Of a stretch of 64,000 nucleotides of DNA, positions 62,871-64,000 are shown in pieces. Numbering within the stretch: position 1 is the first letter of the stretch; each line of letters starts with the position of its first letter. The DNA lies in assembly GCF_032999765.1 (NCBI RefSeq), contig NZ_CP136051.1:5908501-5972500 (forward strand), written 5' to 3'. The stretch comes from Imperialibacter roseus (GTDB lineage Bacteria; Bacteroidota; Bacteroidia; Cytophagales; Cyclobacteriaceae). The position numbers and the translations under genes were made by a program. Below the pieces are notes generated by a model that was not told the DNA's origin, did no database searches, and worked only from the letters and a program-made list of their open reading frames with translations.

Positions 62871-64000
62871 ATGAAGCTTACAGAAAGACAGTGCAACATT
62901 TTGGAGGAAGTGGCCAACACTTTCATCGCTCCCGACACCACCAATGGCGAGCACAAAGGTTTTTGGGCCTCGAAAGGAGCTGACAGGGTTGCCCCAGTCA
63001 AAGTTGCAGAGGTGATTGCCTCCCAGCCCCGGCCTGCACGTGAGGAATTTACCCAACTGCTGAAAATATTGGACAGCAACCTGCTCGGCATGACCTGGGC
63101 GGGGCCTATGAAGAAGTTTCTGGATCTGACTTTTCAACAAAGAGAAAAACTTTTCGTCACCTGGTCCAATAGCCCGGTAAAAAAGCTCCGGAAGGCATTC
63201 TCGTCTCTCAAAAAACTTTCAACTTTCATCTATTTCAGCTCGACTGAAGGCGGTTACCACCCCGACTTCAAGGCCATTCAGTATCCCGGCCCACTGTTGG
63301 GCGATGCGGACAAACTCCCCCGACTTTCTGAATTGCAGATTGACAACGATAGTGTCTTTAGCTGCGAAGTACTCGTGATCGGTAGCGGTGCGGGGGGTGG
63401 TGTGATAGCCGGTGAGCTGGCAGGCTCAGGCAAAGACGTTATCATCGCCGACAAAGGCCCTTACCTCCACGGCGCTGACTTCACTCAGGAAGAAGGAAAG
63501 ATGATTGAGACGTTGTATGACGGAAAGGGCGCTATCACGTCTTCCGACGGGCAGGTGAGCATTTTTGCTGGTAGCTGCGTAGGTGGCGGCACCACAGTCA
63601 ACTGGGCTGGTAGCTTCAGAACGCCCGACTATGTTCTTCAGGAATGGGCCAGCGAACATGGCGTGCCTTTCCTAGCTTCCCAATCATTTCAGGACAGCTT
63701 AAATGCTGTAGTTGCAGAAATAGGTGTCAACACCAACTACTCGCTTCACAACCTGCAAAATCAACTTCTGTTGGACGGCTCCAGGAAACTAGGTCAGCAA
63801 GTTGAACTCATTCCAAGAAATGAACGAAAGCCTGGCGCAGAAGACTTTCAAAAGCTGGGCTTCAGCAGCCTGGGCGACAGGTATGGGATCAAACAAGGCA
63901 CTGCTCAAACGTATATTCGAAAAGCGACAACTGCTGGTGCTCGCCTTCTTTCGCAGTGCCAAATTGAAAAGATAGCCATTAAAAATGGAAGAGCAACAGG
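62871..64000 (+). CDS. GMC-type oxidoreductase (FAD-dependent), 3' end outside window
   Basis: ATG at 62871 and open to the window edge (about 376 codons). The N-terminal part (LTERQCNILEEVANTFIAPD) matches the leader domain of long-chain alcohol oxidase-like GMC proteins. The FAD-binding motif is VLVIGSGAGGGVIAGELAGS (about residue 168), followed by GSCVGGGTTVNWAGSFRTPD. It is coupled to the aldehyde dehydrogenase gene, so the pair may oxidise an alcohol first to aldehyde and then to acid; the substrate is not known. Confidence 0.88.
   Translation, partial: MKLTERQCNILEEVANTFIAPDTTNGEHKGFWASKGADRVAPVKVAEVIASQPRPAREEFTQLLKILDSNLLGMTWAGPMKKFLDLTFQQREKLFVTWSNSPVKKLRKAFSSLKKLSTFIYFSSTEGGYHPDFKAIQYPGPLLGDADKLPRLSELQIDNDSVFSCEVLVIGSGAGGGVIAGELAGSGKDVIIADKGPYLHGADFTQEEGKMIETLYDGKGAITSSDGQVSIFAGSCVGGGTTVNWAGSFRTPDYVLQEWASEHGVPFLASQSFQDSLNAVVAEIGVNTNYSLHNLQNQLLLDGSRKLGQQVELIPRNERKPGAEDFQKLGFSSLGDRYGIKQGTAQTYIRKATTAGARLLSQCQIEKIAIKNGRAT

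Overview
The window looks like chromosome of a Bacteroidota bacterium, most likely order Cytophagales. Evidence: promoters of the TTG/TTTG-N19-20-TAnnTTTG type, many Bacteroidota-typical families (DUF4097, DUF4230, DUF4403, OmpA proteins with a carboxypeptidase-regulatory-like domain, Omp85-fused patatin), a metYX operon behind a SAM riboswitch, and tight mostly SD-less gene starts. Genus assignment is not possible from reading alone. No rRNA, tRNA, CRISPR array or intact transposon was seen.

Region 1 (1-20.4 kb) is a surface polysaccharide (capsule/exopolysaccharide) locus: two SLBB-type export proteins (one cut by the left edge), two Wzi-like outer-membrane proteins, a Wzx-type flippase, a Wzy/WaaL-type polymerase/ligase broken by a single-base shift in an A7 tract, a Wzz-type chain-length protein, five glycosyltransferases (GT2 x2, GT4 x2, GT9), two SAM methyltransferases and a small cysteine-bearing lipoprotein. 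No initiating glycosyl-phosphate transferase is visible; it may lie left of the window.

Region 2 (20.5-24.2 kb) is a tightly coupled cysC-cysD-cysN-cysQ operon with its own promoter. It makes PAPS and removes PAP; no PAPS or sulfite reductase gene is nearby, so sulfation of the neighbouring polysaccharide is a plausible use.

Region 3 (24.2-28.1 kb) is an ECF sigma factor, an anti-sigma factor with HEAT-like repeats and two DUF4097 secreted proteins, plus a second copy of the small lipoprotein family. Region 4 (28.2-36.7 kb) holds a beta-oxidation operon (fadI, a DUF4403 lipoprotein, fadJ, an SCP2-domain protein) and a large AsmA-like protein. Region 5 (36.9-42.7 kb) has DUF4230, a PLP decarboxylase, a UPF0175/DUF3368 toxin-antitoxin-like pair, then metY-metX.

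The most unusual element is the metYX leader (about 42178-42564): promoter, SAM-I riboswitch, and then a short ORF ending Cys5-Met-Cys2-stop whose last codons sit inside a 12-bp hairpin, followed by competing pairings and a U6 tract. It reads as a SAM riboswitch in tandem with a cysteine-codon attenuator.

Region 6 (42.7-64 kb) is mostly housekeeping and envelope genes: tpiA, a DUF6150-like protein, prmA, a 1584-aa secreted protein of unknown function, an M20 dipeptidase, a DsbD-like protein, an M23 peptidase with an altered zinc motif, a patatin-Omp85 protein, two related OmpA proteins, a region of nested inverted repeats, a transglutaminase-like protein, and an aldehyde dehydrogenase followed by a GMC oxidoreductase cut by the right edge.
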